64,000 nucleotides of DNA, taken from the NCBI RefSeq assembly GCF_900580865.1, contig NZ_UTBZ01000155.1, positions 62,001 to 126,000 of the forward strand. The letters run 5' to 3'. The notes beneath the pieces were generated by a model. The model made no database searches and had not been told where the DNA came from. It saw only the letters and a list, made by a program, of their open reading frames with translations. The position numbers were made by a program, and so were the translations under genes. This document shows, in pieces, positions 46,093 through 55,245 of the stretch (positions within the stretch are counted from its first letter, which is position 1; each line of letters starts with the position of its first letter). The stretch is from Pseudomonas viridiflava (lineage in GTDB: Bacteria; Pseudomonadota; Gammaproteobacteria; Pseudomonadales; Pseudomonadaceae).

Positions 46093-48051
46093 ATGACCGA
46101 GCCACTGCTACAACTGACCGGAATCACCCGCAGTTTCACCGCTGGCGACCGCGAGTTTCTCGCGCTGAAGAACATCAACCTGACGATCAATGCCGGGGAA
46201 ATGGTCGCGATCATCGGCGCCTCGGGCTCGGGCAAATCGACGCTGATGAACATCCTCGGTTGCCTCGATTACGCCACTGCCGGCAGCTACAGGATCAACG
46301 GCCAGGAAACCCGCGATCTGGACAATCAGGCCCTGGCCGAACTGCGCCGTGACTACTTTGGCTTCATCTTCCAGCGTTACCACTTGCTGCCGCATTTGAG
46401 CGCGATGCACAACGTCGAGATGCCGGCGATTTACGCCGGTACGCCGCAGCTTCAGCGTCATGCCCGTGCCCGTGAGTTGTTGGCGCGGCTGGGCCTGGAA
46501 GGGCATTTGACGCATCGGCCGAGCCAGCTCTCCGGCGGCCAGCAACAGCGGGTGAGTATCGCCCGCGCCTTGATGAATGGCGGCGAAGTGATCCTCGCCG
46601 ACGAGCCGACCGGCGCCCTCGACACGGCCAGCGGCAAAGAGGTGATGCGTATCCTTCTGGAGCTGCACGCGGCGGGGCACACGGTGATTCTGGTGACCCA
46701 CGACCCGAAAGTTGCGGCCAACGCCGAGCGCATCATCGAAGTCAGCGACGGCGAAATCCTCAGCGACCGCGCCAACGAACGCGACACCACGCACCTGCTC
46801 AGCGACGAACCGGTGGCACCGAAAGCTGCTGCGTCGCGGCGTTTGGTCGCCAGTCTCGGGTTGTTCAAAGAAGCGTTCGCCATGGCCTGGGTGGCGTTGA
46901 TCTCGCACCGTATGCGTACCTTGTTGACCATGCTTGGCATTGTCATTGGCATTACTTCCGTGGTGTCGATTTCGGCGGTCGGCGAGGGCGCTAAGAACTA
47001 CGTGCTCAAGGACATCGCCGCGATTGGCAGCAACACCATCGATGTCTATCCCGGCAGCAGTTATGGCGACAAACGTGCAGCGGCCATCGAAACCCTGACG
47101 CCGGCCGATGTCACCGCGCTGAATCAGTTGTATTACGTCGACAGCGCCACGCCGATGATCGGCCGCAGCCTGTTGCTGCGCTATCGCAATATCGATCTGG
47201 ATGCGCAGGTCAACGGCGTCAGCGATCAGTACTTCAAAGTGCGCGGGATCAAAATGGCGGCGGGTATTCCGTTCAGCGAAAACGATGCGCGGCGCCAGGC
47301 GCAGGTGGTGGTCATCGATCACAACACCCGGCAGCGTCTGTTCGGGCAGGATGTCGACCCGTTGGGTCAGGTGATTTTGATCGGCAACCTGCCGTGCACG
47401 GTGATCGGCGTGGCCGCCGAAGATAAAGGCCTGTTTGCCTCGGGTAAAACCCTCAATGTCTGGGTGCCTTACGAAACGGCGGCCGGGCGGGTGTTGGGTC
47501 AGCGTTATCTGGACAGCATCAGCGTGCGCATGAAGGACGGCCAGCCGAGCAAAGTGGTGGAAGAGCACGTCACTCAACTGCTGCTGCAACGCCACGGCAC
47601 CAAGGATTTCTTCACCAACAACCTCGACAGCGTCTTGCAGACCGTGCAGAAAACCAGCCGCTCACTGGCGTTGCTGCTGTCGCTGATTGCGGTGATTTCC
47701 CTGGTGGTCGGCGGCATTGGGGTGATGAACATCATGCTGGTGTCGGTGACCGAACGTACCCGCGAGATTGGTATTCGCATGGCGGTGGGCGCGCGGCAGT
47801 CGGACATCCGTCAGCAGTTTCTGGTGGAGGCGGTGATGGTGTGTCTGTTGGGCGGGGCGATCGGCATTTCCTTGTCGTATGCGATCGGGCATTTGTTTTC
47901 GGTGTTTATCAAGGAATGGGAGATGGTGTTTTCGCTGGCGTCAGTGCTGACGGCGGTGGTGTGCTCGACGTTGATCGGGATTGTGTTTGGTTTTGTGCCG
48001 GCGCGGAATGCTTCGAGGCTTGATCCGATTGAGGCGTTGGCGCGGGATTAA
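46093..48051 (+). CDS. macB: MacB-like ABC exporter (ATPase fused to FtsX permease)
   Basis: The 652-residue protein has an N-terminal ATPase with Walker A (GASGSGKST near 40), Q-loop region (FGFIFQRYHLLPHL), signature LSGGQQQRVSIARALM, and Walker B VILADEPTGALD. A linker and the MacB permease follow: one helix near 275-300 (TLLTMLGIVIGITSVVSIS), a large periplasmic domain, then three helices at the C-terminus (LALLLSLIAVISLVVGGIGVMN, ...). It ends in RLDPIEALARD, a typical MacB tail. Length matches E. coli MacB (648). The gene is coupled to macA (2 bp gap). With MacA and the NodT channel encoded 38 kb away it can form a complete tripartite exporter; the lipopeptide is the inferred cargo. Confidence 0.95.
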   Translation: MTEPLLQLTGITRSFTAGDREFLALKNINLTINAGEMVAIIGASGSGKSTLMNILGCLDYATAGSYRINGQETRDLDNQALAELRRDYFGFIFQRYHLLPHLSAMHNVEMPAIYAGTPQLQRHARARELLARLGLEGHLTHRPSQLSGGQQQRVSIARALMNGGEVILADEPTGALDTASGKEVMRILLELHAAGHTVILVTHDPKVAANAERIIEVSDGEILSDRANERDTTHLLSDEPVAPKAAASRRLVASLGLFKEAFAMAWVALISHRMRTLLTMLGIVIGITSVVSISAVGEGAKNYVLKDIAAIGSNTIDVYPGSSYGDKRAAAIETLTPADVTALNQLYYVDSATPMIGRSLLLRYRNIDLDAQVNGVSDQYFKVRGIKMAAGIPFSENDARRQAQVVVIDHNTRQRLFGQDVDPLGQVILIGNLPCTVIGVAAEDKGLFASGKTLNVWVPYETAAGRVLGQRYLDSISVRMKDGQPSKVVEEHVTQLLLQRHGTKDFFTNNLDSVLQTVQKTSRSLALLLSLIAVISLVVGGIGVMNIMLVSVTERTREIGIRMAVGARQSDIRQQFLVEAVMVCLLGGAIGISLSYAIGHLFSVFIKEWEMVFSLASVLTAVVCSTLIGIVFGFVPARNASRLDPIEALARD

Positions 48052-48143
48052 AAGCGGCCCCATCAAACCTGCTGGGTATTGCACAGGTCGTGATGTTGGG
48101 GGAATTGGCGGTGAATCAGGCGTTGGAGCACGTCGCGGGAGTG

Positions 48144-48305
48144 CCCTCACCCTAACCCTCTCCCAGAGGGAGAGGGGACTGAACGCAGTGGTCTTTCGAG
48201 TTGCACCGACGTGGGATACCGAGTCGAACTCGGGTTTTGAAAAGCACAAAAATCGGCTCCCTTTCCCCCTCGCCCCCCTTGGGGGGAGAGGGCTGGGGTG
48301 AGGGG
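48144..48305. repeat. Inverted pair of Pseudomonas GC-rich repeats (CCCTCACCCTAACCCTCTCCC type)
   Basis: The left copy begins CCCTCACCCTAACCCTCTCC and runs to about 48182. The right copy, inverted, runs from about 48260 and ends GAGGGCTGGGGTGAGGGG. Each contains a self-complementary CTCTCCC/GGGAGAG core. This is a dispersed intergenic repeat family of Pseudomonas. It fills most of the 305-bp gap between the convergent macB and luxR genes and may act as a transcription barrier there. No gene is seen in the gap. Confidence 0.75.
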
Positions 48306-48356
48306 GGAATCCCACTGACACACCGCAAAAACCAAAGCCGTCGCAATCCCTGCGTA

Positions 48357-49103
48357 TCACGCCGCACTCGACCCCAACGCCTCCAACGGCGAATACATCC
48401 AGCGCATCAACGAATGCCGCCCGCTGATGCCCAACTTGATCGCCGCCCGCTTGAGATAACTCTCCACGGTGTTGACCTTCAACGCCAATTGCTCCGCCAG
48501 TTCCGGCGCCGTACGGCCGGCGAGCAGGCCGACGCACACTTCGGTTTCGCGGTTCGACAGACTCAGCCCCAGTTGCTCCAGGCGCTCGTCAAAGCGCAGG
48601 CGCAAGGTTTCCAGGCCGCTGCCTTCGGCTGCTTCGGACGGGGTTTGTGGTTCAAGGGTGGCCGGTTGCAGGGCGTTGATGTGTTTTTCTACCATCGGCA
48701 GCAGCACCGGGGAGATGTCCTGCAACAGGCTGCGTTCCTGCGCGGAAAAACGCTGCGACTCGCCGTTGCGGTACACCGAAATCACGTAGCGGTAGCCGTC
48801 CTTGCGCCGGGTCAGGTGCAGTTGCGAGGCGTCTGCGCTGGTGGCGGCCGGCGGGTTTTGCAAATGATGGGCCGCCGTACTGTGTTCGGAAAACACTGTT
48901 TCGGCGAGCAGGGCCGGGTCTTTCAGCGGCTCCGGCTCGCTGCGGCTCGACGCGCGGCCCACTGGCTCGACGCGCATCTGCCGGATGTGCGTGGCGTCCA
49001 CCGCCAGTTGCGTCAGGATCAGGTCATGCAGCATGCGCGGAAAGTGCCGGCTGCCTGTGCTGGCAATGACCTTGCCGATGTGGGGGAACAAGTGTGAGTT
49101 CAT
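48357..49103 (-). CDS. LuxR-family transcriptional regulator of the lipopeptide cluster (downstream)
   Basis: The 248-residue protein has a LuxR/GerE DNA-binding domain at about residues 178-240 (LSNRETEVCVGLLAGRTAPE, LAEQLALKVNTVESYLKRAAIKLGISGRHSLMRWM) and an N-terminal part without acyl-homoserine-lactone or receiver features. It is clearly homologous to the regulator at 6085. Both N-termini contain G..IASTG..HF, and both share LPLIE/LLPMVEKH just before the linker. A luxR convergent with macB is standard in these loci (massBCR-type), where it is required for NRPS expression together with the upstream one. The leader holds an Rsm-type site and a GGA-loop hairpin. Confidence 0.92.
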   Translation of the reverse strand: MNSHLFPHIGKVIASTGSRHFPRMLHDLILTQLAVDATHIRQMRVEPVGRASSRSEPEPLKDPALLAETVFSEHSTAAHHLQNPPAATSADASQLHLTRRKDGYRYVISVYRNGESQRFSAQERSLLQDISPVLLPMVEKHINALQPATLEPQTPSEAAEGSGLETLRLRFDERLEQLGLSLSNRETEVCVGLLAGRTAPELAEQLALKVNTVESYLKRAAIKLGISGRHSLMRWMYSPLEALGSSAA

Positions 49104-49175
49104 ATGCGTGTCATCCCTGAGAGGCGTTAATTCAAAAACGTCTGCAGCACTGTCGACGATCTCCTTGGTCGACGA
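49104..49175 (-). promoter_or_regulatory. luxR leader: Rsm site at the ribosome-binding region plus GGA-loop hairpin
   Basis: Minus-strand reading: TCAGGGATGA (core CAGGGATG, 49112-49119) fits the full Rsm consensus (A/U)CANGGANG(U/A) and ends 8 nt before the ATG. Farther up, GTCGAC-CAAGGAGATC-GTCGAC (49152-49173) is a perfect 6-bp stem presenting GGA in a 10-nt loop. RsmA/CsrA proteins favour GGA in hairpin loops and repress by occluding the ribosome site. Two such sites in one leader is the textbook arrangement. That the transcript includes the hairpin is assumed. Confidence 0.6.
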
Positions 49176-49238
49176 AATACCGCAGACTTGGATCCTATCC
49201 TAGTACAACGTTTGAGCGACGGTTTAATGAAGGTGTTA

Positions 49239-50825
49239 TTAGCTCATAACCGCGACGTCGGGTTGCTTGCCCTGTGAGCACCAGCGATTACGGCCCTGTT
49301 GCTTGGCTTGATACAGGCAGGTATCCGCTGCTTTCAACAGAGTCGCCGGGGTTACCGTGTCATCGACCGGATGCTGTGTGGTAATGCCGGCGCTGGCGGT
49401 GACATAACCCAAAGGATGCCCGGCGTGTTCCAGCTGCAGCATACGGATGGCTTGCAGAATGTCTTCGCCGACCTGAATGGCGCCGGCATTGTCGGTGTTG
49501 GGCAGCAGCACGGTGAACTCTTCGCCGCCGTAGCGCACCGCGAGGTCGCTCGGTCGTTTGACGGCTTGCTGGATCGCCTGCCCGACGGCGCTCAGGCAAT
49601 CATCGCCCGCCGCATGGCCATACTGGTCGTTGTAGCGTTTGAAGTGGTCGACATCGAGCATGATCAATGACAGCGCCGAACCTTGTCGCCGCGCCAGACG
49701 AATTTCGTCCATCAGCGCATTGTCCAGACGTCGACGATTGCCCAGCCCGGTCAGGCTGTCGGTCAGCGCCATGTCGCGCATGGTCTGGTGCGCGTAGCGA
49801 ATCTCCCGCTCCATGGCCATGCGCTGGCGTAACTGGTGCAGCACGACCAGGCCGAAACCGCTGAGCACGAGGATCAGAAACACCAATACGAAGCCGTTTT
49901 TCAGCAAATCCTGCTGCCACGGTTCGATGATCGAGTCCCGTGAAAGCCCGGCCTCGACCACCAGCGGATAGGTGGTGAGCGCGCGATAGCCGTATAACCG
50001 CTCAGTGTCGTCGACCACCGCGCGGACTTGCGCAATGCCGGCGTTGGCGTTGGGCAGGTAGACCTTGAAGATCTCGCTGTTGGCCAGGCTTTTGCCGATC
50101 ACCGAGGCGATGAACGGCCGGCGCACGAGGATGGTGCCGTCGCGTCTGGCCAGCACCAGGGCGCCTTTGTCATCGATTCTGAAGTCGCCGTAATAGTCGA
50201 CAAAGTAGCTGACCTTGACCGTGCCCAGCAGCACCCCGGCGAACGAGCCATCGGGATTGTTCAGGCGGCGGGAGACGGGAATGATCAGATCATGGGTCGA
50301 TCGGCTTTCAACCACCTCACCGATACGCACCTGTCGATCATCATGGCTGCGGTGATATTGAAAGTAATCGCGATCGGCGTTGTTGGCGGTTTCGGGCGTG
50401 ACCTCCTTGTCGGTGACGATCCACTGCCCATCCGCGCCGTAAATGAACAAGCCATGCAGTTGCGGCATGATTTTCGATTGCTGCACCAGCAGCTTGTGAA
50501 TACGCGGCACATCGAGGTTCTGCAGGCCGTCGCCTTCGATCCGCTCGCTCAGGGCGGCGGTGAGCACATCCATTTGCCGGATGGTGTCCTCGGCATGCTG
50601 TGCGGTGGCGCGGGCCAGGTTGGTCACCGAATCGCGCGCGGAGGCGAATGCAGCGCGATAGTCGCGCCAGGTGCGCCAGCTCTCGACCGTTAAAAAAGCC
50701 AATACGACCACTAGCATAAAGCTGACCGTAAGGCGGAATGTCGAGCCGGCGCGCAGGGCGTTACGGGCAGAGGCGCTTCTGCTCGGGTCTTCGGTGTTCG
50801 GCTCTGGCGGACGGCGTCCGAGCAT
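49239..50825 (-). CDS. Membrane diguanylate cyclase with periplasmic dCACHE sensor
   Basis: The 528-residue protein makes cyclic di-GMP from two GTP. An N-terminal helix (FRLTVSFMLVVVLAFLTVE) is followed by a periplasmic double-CACHE region (about 50-290; DRDYFQYHRSHDD, IIPVSRRLNNPDGSFAGVLLG), a second helix (GFVLVFLILVLSGFGLVVL) and a GGDEF domain. The active site is RYGGEEF and the product-inhibition I-site RPSD lies five residues before it, so it should be an active, feedback-inhibited cyclase. The ATG at 50825 is chosen because AAGGAG lies 7-8 nt upstream; the in-frame ATG two codons earlier abuts the ribosome site. It is a paralogue of the gene at 57339. The sensed ligand is not readable. 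Confidence 0.9.
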   Translation of the reverse strand: MLGRRPPEPNTEDPSRSASARNALRAGSTFRLTVSFMLVVVLAFLTVESWRTWRDYRAAFASARDSVTNLARATAQHAEDTIRQMDVLTAALSERIEGDGLQNLDVPRIHKLLVQQSKIMPQLHGLFIYGADGQWIVTDKEVTPETANNADRDYFQYHRSHDDRQVRIGEVVESRSTHDLIIPVSRRLNNPDGSFAGVLLGTVKVSYFVDYYGDFRIDDKGALVLARRDGTILVRRPFIASVIGKSLANSEIFKVYLPNANAGIAQVRAVVDDTERLYGYRALTTYPLVVEAGLSRDSIIEPWQQDLLKNGFVLVFLILVLSGFGLVVLHQLRQRMAMEREIRYAHQTMRDMALTDSLTGLGNRRRLDNALMDEIRLARRQGSALSLIMLDVDHFKRYNDQYGHAAGDDCLSAVGQAIQQAVKRPSDLAVRYGGEEFTVLLPNTDNAGAIQVGEDILQAIRMLQLEHAGHPLGYVTASAGITTQHPVDDTVTPATLLKAADTCLYQAKQQGRNRWCSQGKQPDVAVMS

Positions 50826-51036
50826 GAACATCTCCTTTTTTCATACGTAATGCATCACAACAGTATGACAAGGATCGCCAGAAAGTTCGGAACAGAGCGC
50901 GCGCTGTTGTTGAATTGTCCTTTTTGAGTTGACGGTGAAACACTTTTCAGCCGATTTATCCCGTCCCTGTGCGTCAGTAATCTGTACCCAACTTGAACGC
51001 AACAACAAATTCAAAAACTCAAAAGGGAAGCAGACC

Positions 51037-51669
51037 ATGACCACTCCAACCTACAACCGCCTGAACAAAGACGACGCCATCGTGCTGCTGGTCGACCACC
51101 AGACCGGCCTGATTTCGCTGGTGCAGGACTTCTCGCCAAACGAATTCAAGAACAACGTGCTGGCCCTGGCCGATCTGGCCAAGTTCTTCGAACTGCCGAC
51201 CATCCTCACCACCAGTTTCGAACAAGGCCCGAACGGCCCGCTGGTACCAGAGTTGAAAGAGATGTTCCCGGACGCGCCGTACATCGCTCGTCCAGGTCAG
51301 ATCAACGCTTGGGACAACGAAGACTTCGTCAAAGCGATCAAAGCCACTGGGCGCAAGCAGATCATCATTGCCGGCGTGGTGACCGATGTCTGCGTAGCGT
51401 TCCCGACCTTGTCAGCGCTGGCGGAAGGGTTTGATGTGTTTGTGGTGACCGATGCTTCCGGCACTTTCAACACCACCGTGCAACAGGCTGCATGGAGCCG
51501 CATGACGCAGGCCGGCGCACAGATGATGAACTGGTTCTCGGTGGCGTGTGAGTTGCACCGCGACTGGCGCAACGACATTGAAGGGCTGGGTAACTTGCTG
51601 TCGCAGCGTATCCCCAACTACCGCAACCTGATGAACAGCTACTCGGCGCTGACCGCTCAGCAGAAGTAA
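51037..51669 (+). CDS. ycaC: YcaC-type isochorismatase-family hydrolase
   Basis: The 210-residue protein is very close to E. coli YcaC, a cysteine hydrolase of the isochorismatase superfamily whose natural substrate is not settled. Diagnostic stretches are VLLVDHQTGLISLVQD (catalytic Asp20), TSFEQGPNGPLVPEL, PYIARPGQINAWDNEDF and IAGVVTDVCVAFPTLSAL (nucleophile Cys119), with VACELHRDWRNDIEG near the end. The start at 51037 has GGGAAG at the right distance and gives the family length; an upstream in-frame ATG at 50929 would add an unrelated 36 residues. It is a single gene, ended by the hairpin at 51685, and is not obviously linked to its neighbours. Confidence 0.93.
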   Translation: MTTPTYNRLNKDDAIVLLVDHQTGLISLVQDFSPNEFKNNVLALADLAKFFELPTILTTSFEQGPNGPLVPELKEMFPDAPYIARPGQINAWDNEDFVKAIKATGRKQIIIAGVVTDVCVAFPTLSALAEGFDVFVVTDASGTFNTTVQQAAWSRMTQAGAQMMNWFSVACELHRDWRNDIEGLGNLLSQRIPNYRNLMNSYSALTAQQK

Positions 51670-51680
51670 GCCTGCGACCC

Positions 51681-51723
51681 AAAACAGAAAGCCTGCTTTG
51701 AAAAGCAGGCTTTCTGTTTTTGC
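51681..51723. terminator. Bidirectional rho-independent terminator
   Basis: CAGAAAGCCTGCTTT and AAAGCAGGCTTTCTG pair perfectly across a 2-nt GA loop, followed by TTTTTG on the plus strand and preceded by AAAA. It serves both ycaC (stop 51669) and the convergent TonB receptor gene (stop 51738). Confidence 0.9.
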
Positions 51724-51737
51724 AGTTAACGCTGCCC

Positions 51738-54176
51738 TCAAAATTCGGGCGTGTACTTCACACTGAACATCACATTGCGCGGGTCACCAAAGTTGTTGTT
51801 GCCGTTGAGCTGGTTGTACGCGGCGGTGTAGTAGCGCTTGTCGAACAGGTTGTTGGCGTTCACCGCCAGGCCGATTTCCTTGCTCAACTGGTAACCGAGG
51901 CGGGCGCTCCACACGGTGTAACCGCCAACATCGTAAGTGTGTTCATAACCCAGCGTATGGCTCTGAGTGGTGAAGCCCAGACCTGTGCTGACGCGTTCCC
52001 AGTCGCCGCTGAACTGGTAATCGCCCCAGACCCGCAGCATGTGTTTCGGCGTCCAGGTGCTGAAGACTTTGCCTTGGTTGTCCGGGTCATCGAGGTACTT
52101 GGTGGTGTTGTAGGTGTAGCCAGCGAACAGTTGCAGGTTGTTCAGGACTTCGCCGCTGATCTCGGCTTCGATCCCCTGGCTACGGACTTTGCCGGCGGCG
52201 TTGGAGCAATACCAACCGTCGCAGACCATGCCCGACGCGAGGTCGTTGATGGCGCGGTTCTCCTGGTCGTAGCGGAACAGCGCCAGCGAGGTGTTGACCC
52301 GGCCATCCATCAATTCGCCCTTGAGGCCGATCTCGTAGTTGCTGCCAATCACTGGCTTAAGTGTGGTGCCGCTTGCGGTGCGGTTGGTCTGCGGTTCGAA
52401 CACATCGGTGTAACTGGCGTATACCGCCCACTCACGGCTCAGGTCGTAGACGATGCCGGCGTACGGTGTGACCTCGCCGGTTTCGTTGGTGGTGCTGTCC
52501 GGTTGCGGAATCGCTACGTCACTGAAAGCGAACTGGGTCGAGTATTTATAGCTGTAGTCGTACCAACTGACGCGCGAGCCGAGCACCAGCGTCAGCGAAT
52601 CGATCGGTTTGACCCGCCAACTGCCATACAAGCCTTTTTGCCGGATGTCATATTTGCTCGGTGTGCCGCGGCCGCCGGGCGAGTTGATCAGGCCGTCGTA
52701 GCTGATGTCCGGTCGGTCGTGGTCGATGCCAAATATCGTATCGGTGGTGTTGTCGTTGAAGGTGCGAGCGATGCTGTCGTCGGAGGTGTATTTCGAGTAG
52801 TTGCCGCCGAGCATCACTTCATGGGCCATGGACAAGGCGTCGAAGTGGCCGGTGACGTTCATGTCGAGACCGAGCTTGGTCGCGTCGAAATCGGTGACGA
52901 AATCGGCGTACTGAATGCCGCTGCCATCGGCGTTGATACCGTCGCCGCTGGTTTGCAGGCGCTGGCTTTTGCCCTTGTTGGTTTCGTCCATGCGTACCGC
53001 GCCGACCTTGAACGCCCAGTCGTCGTTGAAACGGTGTTCCAGATCGGCGTAAAGCGTGGTGACGTCGATGTCCAGATGGTTCCAGCGTGCGCCGCCGTAG
53101 GTCGAGCGCGGCACATTCAGCGGCTTGCCGTCGGCGTAGCGGGGCAGGCCACGGATCATCGGGCGTGACTCGCCATCGGAGTTGCTGATGGCCAGACCGA
53201 GAGTGGTGTCGTCGCGCAGATCGAAGTCCAGTGCGCCGTAGAGCGAGTGGGTTTTGCTCCATTCGTAATCGACGAACGATTGGCTCTGGTCTTCGTCGGC
53301 CACAAAGCGACCACGTACCGTGCCGCTGTTGTTCAGCGGGCCACCGGCATCCAGTTGCAGGCCGTAGTGATCCCACGAACCGGCCTTGCCGGTGATGGTT
53401 ACGGTGGGCTTGTTCTGGCCGCGCTTGCGCACTAGATTGATCGCGCCGCCGGGGCTGCCGGTGCCTTGCAGCAGGCCGGAGGCGCCGCGCAAGATTTCCA
53501 GGCGATCGAAGAAAATCAGGTCCTGTGTGGCCCAGTTGCCCAGCGCGTAGGTGTTGCGCGGGATCGGTACGCCGTCGTACTGCCAGTCATCGATCTGAAA
53601 ACCACGCGAGGTAATGATCATGCCTTTGCCCACGCCCTGCAGACCGACCAGGCCGGTGGTCTTGTTGACCGCGTCTTTCAGATCGACGAGGTCTTGGTCA
53701 TCCATCTGCTTGCGGGTCATGACCGTGACCGATTGCGGGATTTCCTTCAGCGTGTGCGTGCCTTTGCCGATGGTCACGGCGCGCGCGGCGTAAGAGCCCG
53801 AGCCTTCGGTGGTGGCGTCGAAGCTGCGTTCAACGATGTTGGTGGCCTCCAGTTGCAGCGCCGCACTGTTGTCGATGGCGGGCTCGACACTGAAGTTGCC
53901 TTGCCCCGTGACCCGTAGCTGCAAACCACTGCCCGCCAGCGCCTTTTGCAACGCCTGCTCGGCCGGCATTTGCCCGATGACCGCCGGCGCACGTTTACCC
54001 TGCACCAGCGCCGGCTCCAGCGAAATGATCTGCCCGCTCTGGCCGGCAATGGCGTTGAGCGTGCTGGCGAGCGGGCCGGCCGGCAGGTTGAACGTGAGGT
54101 CTTGCGCCAGCGCTGAAGTCGTCAGCGTTGCCAGCGCAACAGCGACGGAAAGGGTACGGGGCCACGAGTTGAACAC
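51738..54176 (-). CDS. TonB-dependent siderophore receptor with N-terminal signalling (STN) domain
   Basis: This is an outer-membrane receptor that imports a ferric siderophore and signals through FecR. GTG at 54176 gives 812 residues with AACAGGAGAA upstream; an earlier in-frame ATG would put 22 non-signal residues ahead of the signal peptide (SVAVALATLTTSALA). The order is signal peptide, STN secretin-like domain (about 25-100, FNLPAGPLASTLNAIAGQSG), plug (about 130-245; IPQSVTVMTRKQMDD, LRGASGLLQGTGSPGGAINLVRKR) and beta-barrel ending in the terminal Phe (VMFSVKYTPEF). The family resembles FpvA/FoxA-type receptors; the ligand cannot be read from the sequence. It is transcribed after fecI-fecR on the same strand, the standard cell-surface signalling layout. 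Confidence 0.93.
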   Translation of the reverse strand: MFNSWPRTLSVAVALATLTTSALAQDLTFNLPAGPLASTLNAIAGQSGQIISLEPALVQGKRAPAVIGQMPAEQALQKALAGSGLQLRVTGQGNFSVEPAIDNSAALQLEATNIVERSFDATTEGSGSYAARAVTIGKGTHTLKEIPQSVTVMTRKQMDDQDLVDLKDAVNKTTGLVGLQGVGKGMIITSRGFQIDDWQYDGVPIPRNTYALGNWATQDLIFFDRLEILRGASGLLQGTGSPGGAINLVRKRGQNKPTVTITGKAGSWDHYGLQLDAGGPLNNSGTVRGRFVADEDQSQSFVDYEWSKTHSLYGALDFDLRDDTTLGLAISNSDGESRPMIRGLPRYADGKPLNVPRSTYGGARWNHLDIDVTTLYADLEHRFNDDWAFKVGAVRMDETNKGKSQRLQTSGDGINADGSGIQYADFVTDFDATKLGLDMNVTGHFDALSMAHEVMLGGNYSKYTSDDSIARTFNDNTTDTIFGIDHDRPDISYDGLINSPGGRGTPSKYDIRQKGLYGSWRVKPIDSLTLVLGSRVSWYDYSYKYSTQFAFSDVAIPQPDSTTNETGEVTPYAGIVYDLSREWAVYASYTDVFEPQTNRTASGTTLKPVIGSNYEIGLKGELMDGRVNTSLALFRYDQENRAINDLASGMVCDGWYCSNAAGKVRSQGIEAEISGEVLNNLQLFAGYTYNTTKYLDDPDNQGKVFSTWTPKHMLRVWGDYQFSGDWERVSTGLGFTTQSHTLGYEHTYDVGGYTVWSARLGYQLSKEIGLAVNANNLFDKRYYTAAYNQLNGNNNFGDPRNVMFSVKYTPEF

Positions 54177-54276
54177 AACGTTCTCCTGTTTTTGTGAAAG
54201 TGTCAGGAGATAGGTCGGATGAGAAATGAAAACCGGACACAAACAAGAATGGTTTTCATAAAATAATTTCTCGGCA

Positions 54277-55245
54277 TCACTTTTTACTGATCAACGTCAG
54301 CCATGGGCTGTAGTGATCCACGCGAATCGGCAGGGTTTCGGCCAATGCCGCGAGGGTTTTTCGCGGGTCGTCGAGCGGGAACACACCTTGTACGCGCAGG
54401 CTCCGCACTTCGGGGGCGACGCGCACGAAACCGCGACCATAAGGGCGCAAGGCATCGACCACTTTTTCCAGGGATTCATCGAGCACGTTCAATCGGCCGT
54501 TCAACCAGTCGGCGCGGCGCTGCTCATCGCCTCTGGCGAACGTGATGCTGCGTGAAGAGAGCACAACGGACTGACCTTCCCGCACCACTTGCGCGGTGCC
54601 GTCGAACAGTCGAGCTTCGACCGAATGCTGCAACACTACAAGACGACTGGCGTCTTGTTCCTGAGCAACGAGGAAGCGCGTGCCCAACGCGCGCATTTCA
54701 CCCTCGGCGGTGCGCACGATCAGCGGCCGGCGCGGGTCGGGGGCGACATCAATGACCAGTTCACCATGGCGCAGAATGACCACGCGTTGCTGGCCATCGA
54801 AGCGCAGATCCACGGCGCTGTCAGCGTTCAGGCTCAGGCGACTGCCATCAGCCAGATTGAAACTTTGCCGCTGGCCGCGTCCGGTGTGCAGATCGGCCAG
54901 CAGCGACTCGCCGAACTGGCTTTTGCTACCAAGCCACAGACTGCCACCGAGCAAACTGATGCCGGCGAGCACGCGCAGTGCGTCGCGGCGCGAAGCCTGT
55001 GGCTGCAAAAGCACTTGGCGAGCCTCGCCAGCCTGACCGGGCAAGCGACGATCCAGCGCGCGAACGGTGTTGAACGAGCCAGCGAGACGTTCCTGCAATT
55101 TCTCGAAAGCCTGACTGTGCGCCCGGTCCATCGCCAGCCACGCATTGAAGCGTTCTTGCAACGCCGCATCAGGCGTACCGGCGCGAAGTCTGACCATCCA
55201 GTCGATGGCTTGCTCGCTGACCGCATCCAGGCGCGGCTTGCTCAT
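54277..55245 (-). CDS. FecR-family anti-sigma/transmembrane sensor
   Basis: The 322-residue protein relays the receptor's signal to the ECF sigma factor. The cytoplasmic N-terminus (AIDWMVRLRAGTPDAALQERFNAWLAMDRAHSQAFE) is the FecR anti-sigma motif. One membrane helix follows (VLAGISLLGGSLWLG, about 90-105), then the periplasmic FecR domain (RQSFNLADGSRLSLNADSAVDLRF) and a C-terminal STN-interacting region. The start at 55245 (MSKPRLD) overlaps the FecI stop as ATGA. The frame has an earlier ATG eight codons upstream, inside fecI, which is less likely. About 100 bp separate it from the receptor gene. Confidence 0.93.
   Translation of the reverse strand: MSKPRLDAVSEQAIDWMVRLRAGTPDAALQERFNAWLAMDRAHSQAFEKLQERLAGSFNTVRALDRRLPGQAGEARQVLLQPQASRRDALRVLAGISLLGGSLWLGSKSQFGESLLADLHTGRGQRQSFNLADGSRLSLNADSAVDLRFDGQQRVVILRHGELVIDVAPDPRRPLIVRTAEGEMRALGTRFLVAQEQDASRLVVLQHSVEARLFDGTAQVVREGQSVVLSSRSITFARGDEQRRADWLNGRLNVLDESLEKVVDALRPYGRGFVRVAPEVRSLRVQGVFPLDDPRKTLAALAETLPIRVDHYSPWLTLISKK

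Noticed and set aside
48201-49097. Plus-strand open frame of 298 codons opposite luxR
   Set aside because: It lies over a clear LuxR gene and begins in the GC-rich repeat.
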